Shown here: positions 1 to 13,100 of the stretch, piece by piece
Numbering within the stretch: the first letter of the stretch is position 1
Layout of the letters: every line of letters begins with the position of its first letter
Assembly: GCF_042477335.2 (NCBI RefSeq)
Contig: NC_091262.1
Span: forward strand, 42,753,001-42,817,000
Source of the DNA: Ovis canadensis
Lineage: Eukaryota > Chordata > Mammalia > Artiodactyla > Bovidae
Length of the DNA: 64,000 bases
Direction of reading: 5' to 3'
Translations under genes and position numbers: made by a program
The notes under the pieces: generated by a model
The model's database searches: none
Told to the model about the DNA's origin: nothing
The model's input: the letters and a program-made list of their open reading frames with translations, nothing else

Positions 1-181
1 TCTATGGTCTCAGGAATCTGATGGAGAGACAGCCAAAGCATTGGGATCAGGGCATCTTTTAAGAACCCTTTCCTGGAAACTAATGGTACTGGTTGGGTTT
101 CTGTAAGGATACCTTGTGCAGAGTTGACCAATAAGCAGTACATTCTTGTTAAAAGGTCCTACTGCTCTGGGTGAAGGTCCT

Positions 182-761
182 GTTGAGTGTTGGCTGGCTG
201 GGTCTCTGGTCTAACCCTGGATGGAGTCCTGTGGAGTATGGACTGGGTCTTTGTTGCTCTGGATGCAGTTCTGTGGAGTGTGGGCTGGGTCTCTGCTATA
301 AATCTGGATGGAGTCCTGTGGAGTGTGGGCTGGGTCTCTGCTATAAACCTGGATGGAGTCCTGTGGAGTGTGGGCTGGGTCTCTGCTCTAACCCTGGATG
401 GAGTCCTGTGGAGTGTGGGCTGGATCTCTGCTATAAACCTGGATGGAGTCCTGTGGAGTGTGGGCTGGGTCTCTGGTATAAACCTGGATGGAGTCCTATG
501 AAATGTGGGCTGGGTCTCTGCTCTAAACCTGGGTGGAGTCCTGTGGAGTGTGGGCTGGGTCTCTGCTATAAACCTGGGTGGAGTCCTGTGGAGTGTGGGC
601 TGGGTCTCTGCTCTAACCCTGGATGGAGTCCTGTGGAATGTGGGCTGGGTCTCTGCTATAAACCTGGATGGAATCTCGTGGAGTGTGGGCTGGGTCTCTG
701 CTCTAACCCTGGATGGAGTCCTATGGAGTGTGGGCTGGGTCTCTGCTATAAACCTGGATGG
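182..761. repeat. 45-bp minisatellite, about 13 copies, in a PCSK6 intron
   Basis: The unit is seen as ggatggagtcctgtggagtg followed by tgggctgggtctctgctataaacct. The motif ggatgg recurs at 306, 351, 396 and so on, exactly 45 apart. Units differ mainly in ctataaacct versus ctctaaccct. From about 505 the two types alternate three times, giving a 90-bp higher-order repeat. Because 45 is a multiple of 3, both strands stay open for over 200 codons. This is a composition effect, not a gene. Confidence 0.95.
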
Positions 762-1032
762 TGGGTCTTCTGCTTCCTCCTTGGTTCTTCCCTCTGCGTC
801 TCCTCTCCTCACAATGAGGGTGGACTCTGGGCATGGTAAGAGTGCTGGGAGCTAGGACGGGCTATGGGCTACATCCTCGGAGCTGTGGATGGGTGTGGAC
901 TTGGGGGAGGGGGCGCAGGGACTACCCTGCAGCTGAGAGCCCAGAGCTGCACTTCCATGTGAGTCACTTTTCTGAATCTCTACCATCGTTAAAGTCATTT
1001 CATTCCCCAGGCCGATCCGTGAAGTAGGTGTT

Positions 1033-1160
1033 GTTAATGTGATCCCACTTTACAGATGAGGACACTGAAGAACAGGGAGAGTGAGTACTTTGCCTGACGC
1101 CTCTCAGCTAGCAGGTGGCTGAGCCAAGATTCAGTGCCGGGTCCTTGCTCTGCCAGCCTC
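1033..1160 (+). mobile_element. MIR-type SINE fragment
   Basis: The stretch ccactttacagatgagga, then cactgaagaacagggagag, then ctagcaggtggctgagccaag has the classic MIR core order (tacagatgagg, cactgagg, cacagctag, tggcagagcc). It is old and diverged. Confidence 0.7.
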
Positions 1161-1614
1161 GCCTGGTGCCTCCTCATGTGACCCAGGCTATAGGCTGTCT
1201 GTGACTGCAGACATTCAAAAACAACTTCAATGCCTGTCAAGAGCATTGTTAGTAAGTGACGCCACATCTCTCTGAGGCAGTGATGGAAAGATCAGCAGGA
1301 TGTGTTTTAATGGAAAAGCCCAAGTGCAGAATGTGCTGCCAGGTGTGTTGATAAAAGGGACGGGGCAGAATATGTATTCATGTTTGCTTGGATAAGAATA
1401 AAACACCTCCAGAAGGATGCTCAGGAAACAGGTAGCCGAGTAGCCGTGGACAGAGATGGTGGCTCGGGCAGGCAGGTTGGGGGGACTTCCACTCTGCTCC
1501 TTCTGCACTTGTAGATTTTGAGCCTTCGCGTTTGTTTCAGAAATGTAAATCAAAAGCACTGGGCCTCAGCTTTTTCACGTTTGCTTCCTCGACTGTATAA
1601 CCAGTTTGTTTCTT

Positions 1615-1937
1615 TGTTGTTGTTGTTCAGTCGCTAAGTCGTGTTCGACTCTTTTCGACCCCGTGGACTGCAGCACGCCAGGCTTCCCTGTCCTTCACCA
1701 TCTCCCGGAGCTTGCTCAAACTCATGTCCGTTGAGTCAGTGATGCCATCCAACCATCTCCTCCTCTGTCATCCCCTTCTCCTCCTGCCTTCAATCTTTCC
1801 CAGCATCAGGGTCTTTTCCAGTGAGTTGGCTCTTCACGTCAGGTGGCCAGAGTGTTGGAGCTTCAGCTTCAGCATCAGTCCTTCCAATGAATATTCAGGG
1901 TTGATTTCCTTTAGGATTAACTGGTTTGATCTCGTTT
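1615..1937 (-). mobile_element. BovB LINE 3' fragment, antisense
   Basis: It starts ttgttgttgttgttcagtcg and runs through gatgccatccaaccatctcc to ccttccaatgaatattcagg. This is the reverse complement of the BovB (RTE) 3' end as found elsewhere in the window (29410, 54665, 62690). Confidence 0.85.
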
Positions 1938-2103
1938 AAAAAAAAAATCATTTATTTGGCTGCACCTGGTCTTAGTTGCGGCACACAAAATCTTTAGCTG
2001 TGGCATATAGGATTTAGTTCCCCGACCAGGGATCAAACCTGGGCCCCCTTCAGGGGAAGCAGAGAGTGTGGAGTCCTAGCCACTAGACCACCAGGAAGTC
2101 CCT
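1938..2103 (-). mobile_element. CHR-type tRNA-derived SINE, antisense
   Basis: The stretch atttggctgcacctggtct, then ttccccgaccagggatcaaa and ccaccaggaagtccctg is an antisense CHR SINE. The end resembles the complement of a tRNA-like head (gacttcctggtggtctagtgg). Confidence 0.75.
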
Positions 2104-3944
2104 GTTTATAGATTTTTAAACTAAACTTAATGACTTAATATTCATATATGTGAAAGGCAATATATGCCATGTTTTTGGTTGGTTTTCTTTTTTTAAATCA
2201 AACCATCCACAAAGGAAAACAATAAAAAGGAAGTCTCTCTTCCATTCCTGAACCCCAGCCTCTTCTCCCGGCCTCCCCTCTCGGCCTCCCTTCCAGGCCT
2301 CCCTGCAAGACAGATCCTCCTGCTGGTTTCTTGGGATTATTTTTCTTGTCAGCTTTATCGAGATATAATTGGCACGTGGCCCTGAGAAGCATAAGGTTAC
2401 AGCACAGTGACTTCCGCATAGCGAGAAGTGATTGCTGCAGTCAGTCTCGCTAAGGTCCTACCCATTGTGTCCTACAGACACACAAGGAAGGAAAGAAGCT
2501 GGTTTCTCCTCATGAGGAGAACTCTTAGGAGCTGTTCCCATGGTTTTTTGGTATTGGTTCTGCTCTCCCCGCTCACACACAGTCTGTGCTGATCCCAAGC
2601 TTTGAGCAGCCTCCCTTCTCTTGTTTGTCCCACCAAACCTCTGCCTAAAATAAGCATCTGACTTTAGTGACGAGGCCTTTGATGGGGTTTCTGGAGACAT
2701 GATACAAAGTTGAAATAAATCTCAACTCTGATTACAGCTCGTAGAGCCCTCATTGCTGCCTGTGGTCATACGCTCCCCTTGCAGTCACTATGAGTGTTCC
2801 TCACTCAGCACTGTGAGGAACTGATTTGATCCTTGGGGCTTGAGAATGGACGGTGCTTCCTAGCCTGGCTGTGTTTGCTGCACCTGGGCCCACATGAAGC
2901 ATTTCCCTGTCAGTATCACTTGCTGTGTTGGGAACTTGGCCACGGAAAGAGCCACACCCTCTGGAGACGTGTCCCAGGGGACCGTCAGCCCAGGACAGGT
3001 TCCTTACCTGCTTTAATCCTAGTCAGGCCGAGAGGGCCTGAGCGTGTCTTGGGGGCTTTTTGGTGGCTGCAGCTCTCGGGCTGGGACCTTATCCGGCCAT
3101 GCTGGGTAAGAGAAACCAGTGCTGACCTATCTCCCACTGCGTGGCAGAACCAGTTCCTGTGGAGTCAGTCCTCTTCTCAATAAACCCTGTGTAGCTGGGG
3201 CAACCGGAGCCCATTAGCATGAGCCGACGCTTGTCCTTCAGCAGGTCACACTGGCCCTCGGCCCCTCACCTGCACGATGGTGACATCAGTGACCCTCCCA
3301 ACACAGTCCCACAGCCCCGAACGCTGGCCACACATGTTGAGAGAGGGAGGCGGCCTGCAGTCGTGTCTACCCCCGCCCTTGTGGGCTGTATTACATCAGT
3401 GATCCCACCTGCACGGTGCAGGCCAGGTTCCCCTTCTCCTCACACCTGAGCATATCCAGCTGCCCCGGCCTCCTTCCCTCATAGAGGCAGCAGGGTGGTC
3501 CCTGCTGCTCCCTGTCCCCTTGCCTACACATGCAGACCAGCGAGGGTGCCAGTCATCTTTCTGTTTCCAAGACTCACCGTCCTGTGACCCAGGGTAGAGA
3601 CCCCAGCTAGCACGTTGGAACACATGGGATGAGGCTGAGGGCCCGCCTAACCCAGATCCATCCCCTGGATTTTCCCAGACAGGGAGGGAGCTACTTGTTG
3701 TGGGGGTGGCAGTCATTTGTGGGGGAGGGGCTGCACCACCACCCAAGGAGGGAGAGGTGGCTGGGCAGGGGGTAACAAGGGGGGAATGGCACTGGGCTGG
3801 GAGCCCTGCCGTCAGAGGAGGGCTGGCGACCTGAGCCGGCAGCGCCAGGCACTTCTGAGGGGCGGAGATCCCTGGCTGGAGCACGTCCTGGGCCTCCTGA
3901 GGGCTTTCTGGACTCTGGGTGAATCTGAATCCTGTGCCTTCCAG
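2104..3944. other. PCSK6 intron sequence, no coding exon seen
   Basis: Only a short piece near 2335-2410 (gctttatcgagatataattgg) recalls a mammalian L1 3' end. The remainder is GC-rich unique sequence with no recognisable exon. Confidence 0.6.
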
Positions 3945-4124
3945 GGAAGCTGAGGGAGTGGACCCTCATCCTGTACGGCACCGCTGAGCACCCCTACACA
4001 GCCTTCAGCACCCACCAGTCCCGCTCTCGGATGCTGGAGCTCTCTGCCTTGGAGCTGGAGCCCCCAAGGACTGCCGTGTCACCATCCCAGGCCGAGGTTC
4101 CGGAGGACGAAGAGGACTACACAG
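3945..4124 (+). CDS. PCSK6: PCSK6 coding exon: end of P domain and acidic linker
   Basis: The acceptor is ccttccag and the donor acag|gtactg. The exon starts with the last two bases of a Gly codon, then reads KLREWTLILYG, the conserved closing strand of the P (Homo B) domain. It continues through a Ser/Arg-rich segment (HQSRSRMLEL) to the acidic EDEEDYT. The last base is phase 1 and joins the next exon's CT to make an Ala codon. No upstream exon was found in 1-3944. Confidence 0.95.
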
Positions 4125-7100
4125 GTACTGAGCCTGCAGCCGGAGGACACGCCTGCTTGTCCGCTCCCCGGTATCAGGCGGGTTAGGGCTGCCGGTCTCC
4201 TCTTGCTCGGGAGTCGTAGTAATGGTGGTCATTTGCACTCGCAGCTCCTTCCTCCCCCGGCTCTCCTAGTCTTTTACAGACCAGTAAGTATGCTGCACAC
4301 CAGTAAGTATTCTACAACCTTCCTAGGATGGTGATACAGGTCCCCTGTGCCCCAACAGAACATGGACCTGCCCCCGGCTAGTGGCACTCCTCTGGGGCAC
4401 CCCCTTTCCTTCAGGGGACCCCTGGCTCCCGGCTCAGCCTCCAGACCCTCTCCCTCATCTGTCTGCTCTCTGTCCTCATGGCCAGGATGTGGGAAGGCCC
4501 AGGGCACTGACGGGAGCCGGGACGTGTGGGCATGGCCAGGAGGAGTGGCTGGCGTGGAGACCACAGAGGACCAGGGGATAGGGTGGGGGGACTGGAGGAG
4601 GACGCGTGACAGGGTCAAGGCCTGATGTCGGAGGAACACTCGCAAGCAGTAGGGGTGCCTCCTTGCCAGTGGTCTTCCTGCAGCACCCCCACGGGTAGCC
4701 CTGGCTCAGCCTGCAATGCTCCATGCCAAGGACCTGGCAGCCTAGGCAGCCGTGGATGCTCCCAGCACTGGGCCGGGCATGATCTCGTGGGCATACCTGG
4801 CTGAAAGCTTTCCTTTGCCTCAGAACCACCCCAGTGATTGTGAAATGTGGAATCTTTCTGGTTGGGCATATTTTCCTTGGCTAAATATTTCAGCTGCTTG
4901 ATAAATGATGAGTGAGATCTAAGACTATTGTTGCTTTGAGTTATCTAATAGCTTCTGGAAAAAAAAAAATAACAAAATGGAGAATTCCATCAATACAGAT
5001 CAGGCATAAATTATGGGTGATTCAATTTTAAATTTCTCCTACCATGCCTTTAAAATGAAGCATTGAATTATGTATGGACTAATCTGCTCTGTTTCCCCCT
5101 GTGATTTATAAACAGTGGCAAGATTCAGTAATTATTAATAAAGGACGGATTCCCTCCCCGCTAAAATCTGCTATGGCTCTAACCTCACACTGTCCTGGAA
5201 TGTCACTCTAACACTTATGCAGCCCAGGCCACTCAGAGCCCGACCACAGGGATTAGAGGGGTTTCTTTGGGACTGAGGGGTGTTCCTGACCCTCAAGGAG
5301 GTTCCCTGGGGTCTTGGGCAAGTAGGGTGGGCATACCAGTAACAGCAGAAGAACAGGAAAGGGGCCAGGGCAGGAGGGGCATGGAAGGAGAGGTGAGGAC
5401 TTGGGGGAGAGGGGCCATCTCCTGGGTGCCTGGGGATCCCCTCTGTCACAGACAGACAAGCCCGGGTACAGAAGCTGAGGGAGAAGGAGAGGGACCGAGT
5501 GGGGGAGACTATGAGGTGCAGCTGTGACTGTGGACTGTGGAGTTTCTCACACAGCTGAGGGCTGAGCTTGAGAGGTGGCCGAGAACTGGGGAGCCTTCTT
5601 GGATGCCAAGCTGGTCATGCTGATGGTGCCTGGGGGGCACTGGGCCCTGTTCATTCCTGGCTCTGGCAGTGGGGGCACCGGGCAGTGCTGTGATGAGGGG
5701 TGGACAGGTGCCGGGCCAGCCCTCCGGGAGCCAAGAAGTAAATAAAGGGGAGGAGGTAAGTAGGGGGCCAGAGAGGAGGTCAGCTGCCCGTGGGTAGTAA
5801 GGGTCTCTGCAGATGGATCCCCTGGTGCCCACCTCAAGCCTCATGGTGACATAGAGGCTAGGCTTCTGGGTGGTGAGAATGGCAAGGACTGTGAGACTCA
5901 CTGAATATACCTGGTCCTTCAGGCCTAAGCCCATAAGGACAGAGCCATTGAGAACCCCCAGCTGCTTTCTAATGTTTGCTCACGTATGTTTTTATCCTGG
6001 ACTCACCCCACACAGGAGTCAAGAAAGAGTTTTTAAATAACCCAGTGTCAGCCCAGCACCTGCAGAGGGGTGTCAACTTAAAAAATAGTCTCAACCGAGA
6101 AGTTATGTTTTATTTGAGGGAAGCTTTTAGGACTTAAGCCTGGGAGGCAGCATCTCAAGTGACCCTGAGATAACTGCTCTGAGGAGGTGAGAGGGGTAGG
6201 AGCCAGGTTATACAGAAGTTTGCAACTAAGGGCAGGCAGTCTGAACATCAAAAATATTTTTGTGAATTAAAGAAAACCAGATATCCCAAGTCAAGGAAGT
6301 TAGCATTTTTCTGTGTATGAATGAAAATGAATGTGAAAGCGTTAGTTGCTCAGTCATGTCCGACTCTTCGCAACTCTATGGACTGTAGCCCGCCAGGCTC
6401 CTCTGTCCCTGGGATTCTCTAGGCAAGAATACTGGAGAAGGTTGCCATTCTCTTCTCCAGGGGATCTTCCTGACCCAGGGATTGAATCCAGGTCCCCTGT
6501 GTCTCCTGCGCTGCAGGCAGATTCTTTACTGTGTGAACCATCAGGTGAGCCCAGACTCTTGCATCTGCCTTTTGTGCATGGGACGATACAGGAGTCTGCC
6601 TCGCTGAAATCTCTCCTTCCATGTGCACCTCAGCTGTCTGGGGTCTCTGTCCTGTGCAGTCACATCATGAGTTCCTCAGGGCTCCCTGTAGGGAGTGGCT
6701 GCAGCCCCATGGCTGCCAGATGGCCCAGCTTCTCCTCCTTCCTGGCTGCCCTGGAGGGCTGGAGTCACTGATGCCTGTGACCTCCTTGTTTACTAATAGC
6801 ACAGGAAATGCTCCATTTTCTCAAGGGTTGGCCACCATCCTGCTGGCTGCAAAGCTAGGGGGAGAGTGTCATGCTGCCCTGTGGCTGAGGCCCTGGGAGG
6901 TGAGACAGAAAGCGAGGGGTCTCTGAGGAACATTCAGGCTCCTGGATAGAAGAGGGAAAGGGGGCATAGACGCACCCACCCAGAAGATGGGTATAGCTGA
7001 GCCCAAGGGAACCCAGGTGCTTCTGAGGAGCAGTGCGGGTGGGACCAGGCAGCCCAGCTGGCAGACAGGGTTCAGGAATGATTCCTGGCAGGAATGACCC

Positions 7101-10100
7101 TCCTGTTGGGCTATTCAGGGTGATCCAGGAAGAGATTGGCACAGGGAGAGGGCTCACAGATGCAGACCGGAGGATCCTGCTTGGGAGGATCTCACCGTGC
7201 TCCCTGGCACAAGGCTATCCACCCCCTGCCCCTGTGCAGGGTTGGACTTGCCATCCCTGGGCACCCTATCAGGGTTCTGCAACCCCCACCTAGCATGGGG
7301 CTCCCCACTGGGTCCCTGACTAATCTCTCACCTGCAGAGAGGCCCCAGGGAGAGGGGACTGAGTGCACCAGGCCTCCTGCAAGCCTTCCACATCTTGGGA
7401 CATCTGAGGACATTCTGTGTGTGGACAGGAGGGCACTGGGCTGCCCCAGTATCCCAGTGCCTTGCTCTTTCATCCCTTCTCACCCTCAGCCATTCAGCAA
7501 GTATTTACTGAGCACCTGCTCTGAGCCGTCCTAACGCCTTTCAGGTGCCAGAAAGTTGGCATACAACATGGTTACTAGACCAGGACCTGCCCTGTGGAGC
7601 TCCATCTGCCAGGCTGGGGAAGAGTGGGGAGTGTGGGCTATCTCCTCCCATTCCTACACTTCTCCTTAGGGTTAAGAAAGTTATTCTCAACTTCTCACAG
7701 GAGATTCACCTGCCTTGAGGGGAGGTGACCGCAGGCCACAGGTTGTCAGGCCTCTTCGGGGAGGACTGGATGCCACAAAAGGATGAGCAGACAAGAGTCA
7801 GCTCAAATGCAAATTGATGCCCAAATCCAACAGCTTCCTGTAGCTGAGGGAGGGATAGGGGAGCCTCATGCCCCCAGACCCTGAGGAGCCGTCTAGCTCA
7901 TCCCCAGGGATGAGCATAGCTTTGAAAGGGGTTCCCAGTGGGACCCACAGTGAAAACTTTGGAAATGCTGACAACGATAAACCTTGGGGGAGGAAAGCCA
8001 AATACAGCGAGTCTAACACTAGGAAGGTCTGGAGGCCCTTTAAAGAGGGATGAAGGGGACATTGTGCCCTTAGCAAAGACCCGTTGTGGCTACACAGAGT
8101 AAGCCCTGTGTCTTTCCCTTCTGGCTGTGAAATGCTTGTGACCGGCTAGTCACCTCCTCTTTGACTCTGAACTTACTCCCCACCCTCTCCGACAACTGAA
8201 ACCTTGTAGAAGGTGGTTGTTTTCTCTTCCAGGGACTCAAAAGCCTTCAAATGCCCCACCAGGCCCCTACCCACATGGGGAGGCTTTCTGGAGCCACTTC
8301 CCAGTGGAGACACTGGGGGAGGTGGGGAGGGGATGGGAGGGGGGTTCCACCATAGCTCAGCCCAGTGCCCAGGTGAGGAGGACCCCTGTGGAGGGCCCCC
8401 CAGCCCAAGGGCCAGAACCGAAGAGCTGGTCTCTTCCCTGAAGCACAGGTGGAAGGGAGACTGGGACGGGCTCTGCAGGGTTCCCCCAGTTCCAGCAACA
8501 CACAAGCTCCCAGAGTTAGAACTGGGGATGGAGAGAAAGCAGTGGGGGGCACCTCTGAGGTCAAGATGGGGGAGCCAAGCAGGGCTCAGCCCAGACCCAC
8601 TAGGTCCATGGAGACCTGCCCAGCTCCATCACTGCGTAAGGGTGGTGGCATGGTGCACCCCGCTTCTCTCCTTCATTCCTCATCAGAAAGTGGCTGCCTG
8701 GTCACAGCTGTCCCACGTGACTCTGCACTGCCCTTCATGGTGGAGATGGGGTTGATGCTCAGTCCCCTTGTGACTGCACTGCCCTTCATGGTGGAGATGG
8801 GGATGGTGACTGGTCTCCATGTGACTCTGCACTGCCCTTCACGGTGGAGATTGGGGTGGTGGCCAGCCCTGCATTGTGACATTGCTGCAGGAAGGATGCT
8901 AGAATGTCACAGTCCTGGATCCCTGCCCACCACTCTCCTGCTAGTCCTCAGGCAGCCCCTATCTCAGGTCATCAAACCCTCTGTTCTCAGCCCAGGCGGG
9001 TCCCTACAGGATGGGTGTGTTGGCCCAGCAGGGGCCTGTAGGACCCAGACGCCGGTTTCTTGGGGGCTCGACATGACTGAGACAACATCTCTGTGGGTGA
9101 AAGGAAACGGTTGTTTCTTTAAGGTGTGTGCCATCCGGAGTGTGGGGACAAAGGCTGTGATGGCCCCGGTGCAGACCAGTGCTTGAACTGCGTCCACTTC
9201 AGCCTGGGGAGTGTCAAGACCAGCAGGTAAAGGGCTGGGCTGCAGTTGTGTGTCCCGGCTCCTACATAGGGATTAGCGACAGCACCTGGAAGGGAAAGGT
9301 CACATATAGGGTCACAGCCATACACCCTGGAGGGAAGTCACTTTGAGGGTCACAGCCACATACCCTGAAAGGAGGTCACCTGGAGGGTCACTGCTTGAAA
9401 ATTTTATGCTTCGCAGCCTTCTGTTCTCATCATGTGAATAGCTCGTGACTGAGACAGAACTCAGAGGCCACGGGTGGCATTGTGCTATGTTCGTAAGCTT
9501 TTTCTCTCCATTGTGTTAAACAAAAGTGGGTCGTACTGAGCATGGCAGTCGCTTGGAAACTGCAGACAAACATCATCTCTGGGGCCAGTACTGCTGTAAA
9601 CACCAGCAAAGTCTGCCAAGAATGAGGATTCCCCATCCCTGCGTGCCCAGGCAGGGGTGCAGCCCCCTGGGGTGCACTCAGCAGCCAGGGCTCTGGCAGG
9701 GGAGCTGCTGGGCCCTCATGGTGACCTTGGAGATCCACTTGCTGCCTATTAGGGGGCTTCTGCTGGTGCTGGGAGTTCTGCCCAAGGAAGCCACGTGCCC
9801 TTCAAGTGCCCCCACCCCTTGGGGAAGCTTTGAGAGGGAAGGGCTCTGGGCTTCCCATGCAAGCCTTCCCCACTCAACTGCATTAGGAACCTCCAGGGGC
9901 AGCTGAGGGGTCCCCCTGCCCGCCCTGGCCCACCCCTCCCTGTGCCCCTGTGCAGGTGGGGACTGGGCCCAGCAGTACGGTCTTCTCCGTGTCTGCCCCC
10001 ATAGGAAGTGCGTGAGTGCGTGCCCTCTGGGCTACTTTGGGGATGCCACAGCCCGCCGCTGCCGCAGGTGCCACAAGGGGTGTGAGACCTGCTCTGGCCG

Positions 10101-13100
10101 GGGCTCCACACAGTGCCTGACCTGCCGCCGTGGCTTCTACCACCATCAGGAGGTGAACTCCTGTGTGACACTCTGTCCCGCCGGATTTTATGCTGACGAA
10201 AGTAAGTGCGTGTCTGTTCCTGGGCCTGGGATAGGAGTCAGTCCCTTCGGGGCAGGGTCCTCTCTCCTGAGAGAACTGTCCACTCGGGGCTGGGGTCCCC
10301 TCCTGGGAAAGCTGTCCCCTCGGGGCTGGGGTTCCCTGTCCTGAGAAGACTGTCCTCTGAGGTCCCCTCTCCCGTGAGAACTGCCCAGTTGGGGCTAGGG
10401 TCCCCTCCTGGAAGAGCTATCCACTTGGGGCTGGCTCCCCTCTCCTGAGAGAACTGTCCCCTTGGGGCTGGCTCTCCTCTTCTGGGAGAACTGTCCCCTC
10501 AGGTCCACTCCCCTCTCCTCGGAGAATTGCCCTGGCCCTCTGCTTCTTGTGTGCAAGGACCCTTCATGGGAAGGAGTGGGGAGGAAGGGGGAAGTCACAG
10601 CCCTTGGACCCTGGTAGTGGACAGCGGTTCACATGGGGCCTGGCCAAGATGGTTCAATGTGACACAGAGATGGAGCCCCTGGAGCCGGGGCTGTCATGCG
10701 TGTGCGGGTCAGTGTCCACTGTGGAGGCTGAACAAGAGGTGACTTGAGTCAGGGGCCTTTAGGCTCACTGATTTCAGACACCCAGATGGAAAGGCCTCTG
10801 AGGACCCCGCCGCTTGTCCTGGAGCAGTGGGTGTGAGCGTGGGGGCTGGGGGGGTGGGGAGCACAGACCCCACCATCACCCCCACCACCATCCCCACCCC
10901 TGTCAGCGGCTCGTGGCTTTGGTGGTTTAGCTGCTGTGCTGAAGTTGTGGTTGCAGACAGGGAGGTTTTGGGCCTCCGTGAGTGAGCAGAGCCTGCTGTT
11001 GGGTGAGACTAGGCTTAGGAAGATGGCATGGGGTAGGGGGGCAGGGGGGCAGGGTTGGGCCATGCGCCTCCCAGTAACCAGGCTCCCAGCTAGGCGACCC
11101 TGCTGAGGAGAGGAAGCTGAGCAAGGCAAGAGGGCCCAGCTTCGAAGATCCAGCAGTGAGTGAGCTCAGAGCAACACTAGCATCCTGCCACCCTGCCTGT
11201 CTCGGGGAGCAGGGTGGACGGCCCCAGGGCCAACGGCTCACCTTCTACCCCCCACATCCTGGAGGAGAGTGCAGAGAGAGTCTGGGTTAAATCAATGGAG
11301 ACAGTTCTCAGATGGTGTGTTGGCTGTGGTGCGGATGACAGGCCTTACTGGAGCTCGTGTCTGGCCTGGGCCTGTAGGAGGCCCCATCATGCCCTGCTGT
11401 CACTGCTGTGGGGAGGAGCCAGGCAGTCTTTAAGGATGTTTACAGCTGTGGAACGACCACCCTCTTTAGAGGGGCCTCAGAGTCAGGCAAGACAGGCTTC
11501 ACAGCCTTTGCAGACTCCTGTCCAGGGGCCAGGTTGGATACGCCTCCATCCACACTCCCCATCCCACCCCGATGCCTTGTCCCCCAAGATGTGCTCTCTG
11601 AGCCCCTGCAGCATATATGATGCTGCCTGCGGGCCCTGGGGAGGACGCCCCAAGGTGTAGTGGCCAAGATGCCAGGATGAGTGACCTGGATGATCGCCAA
11701 GACCCAGGGCTTCCCCTTCAAGGTGTGGCAGATGTTGAGCTTTGTGTCTGACCGCTGTGAAGACCCTGTGTTGGGTTGGGGGGCTCAGGGGCTCCTGTGG
11801 CCCCACCCATCTCACTCAGGAAATTGCTCAGCTGCCTCCAGTCCCTGAGGAGAGAGCTAAGGACCCCCTCCAGACCTTAAGGTGACCTGAGGACTTGAGT
11901 TTACTCCAGAAAAGGGGTGCAAGGCCTGTGACCCAACCCCCAGGCACGTGGTCCCCATATGGCTGTGGCGGTTCTGTCGACATGTTGCCCATGACTGCTG
12001 TTCCATCAGTCAGCCCCTCTTGAAACTCTTCAGTCCTGTTGGCCCGAGCTTGACCTACATCCACTCTTCTCACCCTTCTCTTTTCCTCCTCTCACTTTTC
12101 TCCAGGTCAGAAAAACTGCCTTAAATGCCACCCAAGCTGTAAAAAGTGCACTGATGAGCCAGAGAAGTGTACTGTCTGTAAAGAAGGATTCAGGTAAGAC
12201 CCTCCTGTTGGGTGTGGCCGCGGTGTACGCTGGTTTTAGTGTCTGTTGTCAATTTACACTTTTTCCTAAAAGCTAAAATTTCAGAGGCTCAAAGCCCTTT
12301 CAGGATAAAGATTCCAAGTCAAAATCAGATCTGCACTTAGAGCTTGTTTAGGATAGAAAGTTGGAGGATGAGGAAGGTCTCTAGTCTGAGGCAGCATTTG
12401 GGGAATCAGTCAAAGCTGATCTGCTGATAGAAAGTGGGGCTGGAAGCTGGAGGGTGGAAGTCCAGCTCCTTTCTCAGGCCCCGAATCCCACCCACCTGTC
12501 TCCCTCCTGGTCTGGACACGGGGTTCCTCCCTCTGCCCCATCGCCCGGCCTTCTCTGTCTCCCAGCCCTCGTGTTTCCTCCCAGGGAGCTCTCCTGTAAA
12601 CATCTTACTGTTTCCTGTAAAACATCTTACTGGATTAAAGGTTTTTACGGGAATATTTTGAAATGTTGGTTTAGCCCATTTCATGCCATCAAATTACACA
12701 CCACTTGTTCCTTGAAGTCACCGTCTAGAAGCTTAGAAGTCATTCTGTTAGGAATTGTGCTGCAGGCCCTCCCCAAGTCCAGTCTCAGACTGGGGTCTGC
12801 ACTTGAAGAAAGGAAGAGACAAGAGGTGGTCCTTGAGGGTAGCGCCTCCCGCCTTGCCCTGCTGCGAGGGGGCAGGGCAGGGCAAGGGGTCTTGTTAAAA
12901 TGCAGATGCTGACCCAGCTGCTCTGTGACTCTCAGTATGTCTCACCAGGCCAGGGGACAAGGTTACTGGTCCTGTGGCCCACCTTCCCCCGCCCACCTTC
13001 CACCACCCGAATGCCACTGTGAGGGAAAAACACCCACAGGGTTGAGTTCTTGTGCAGCAAGGAGTGAGGGAAGGAAGCGTAATGAGCATTTTATTCCATC

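Larger units (their letters stand above)
4290..9123. other. PCSK6 4.8-kb intron
   Basis: This intron lies between the micro-exon and the first Cys-rich exon. Apart from the SINE near 6.3 kb, LTR-like flanks and a small tandem repeat at 8.7 kb, nothing gene-like was found. Short GC-rich open frames here lack any recognisable protein. Confidence 0.7.

Noticed and set aside
159..855. Open frames of 217 and 222 codons on opposite strands, with repeated ETQPTLHRTPSR or GWSPVECGLGLC-like units
   Set aside because: They are translations of the 45-bp minisatellite in a PCSK6 intron. A unit length divisible by 3 without stops keeps both strands open. No start context, splice link or domain supports a gene.
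6346..6771. Recurring open frames reading like LSHVRLFATLWTVARQAP and GFSRQEYW
   Set aside because: These are antisense translations of Bov-tA SINEs and recur at every SINE copy in the window.
8449..9186. 245-codon + strand open frame before and into a PCSK6 exon
   Set aside because: It spans intron, a tandem repeat and the exon in the wrong frame. The true exon frame reads SVCHPECGDKGCDG.
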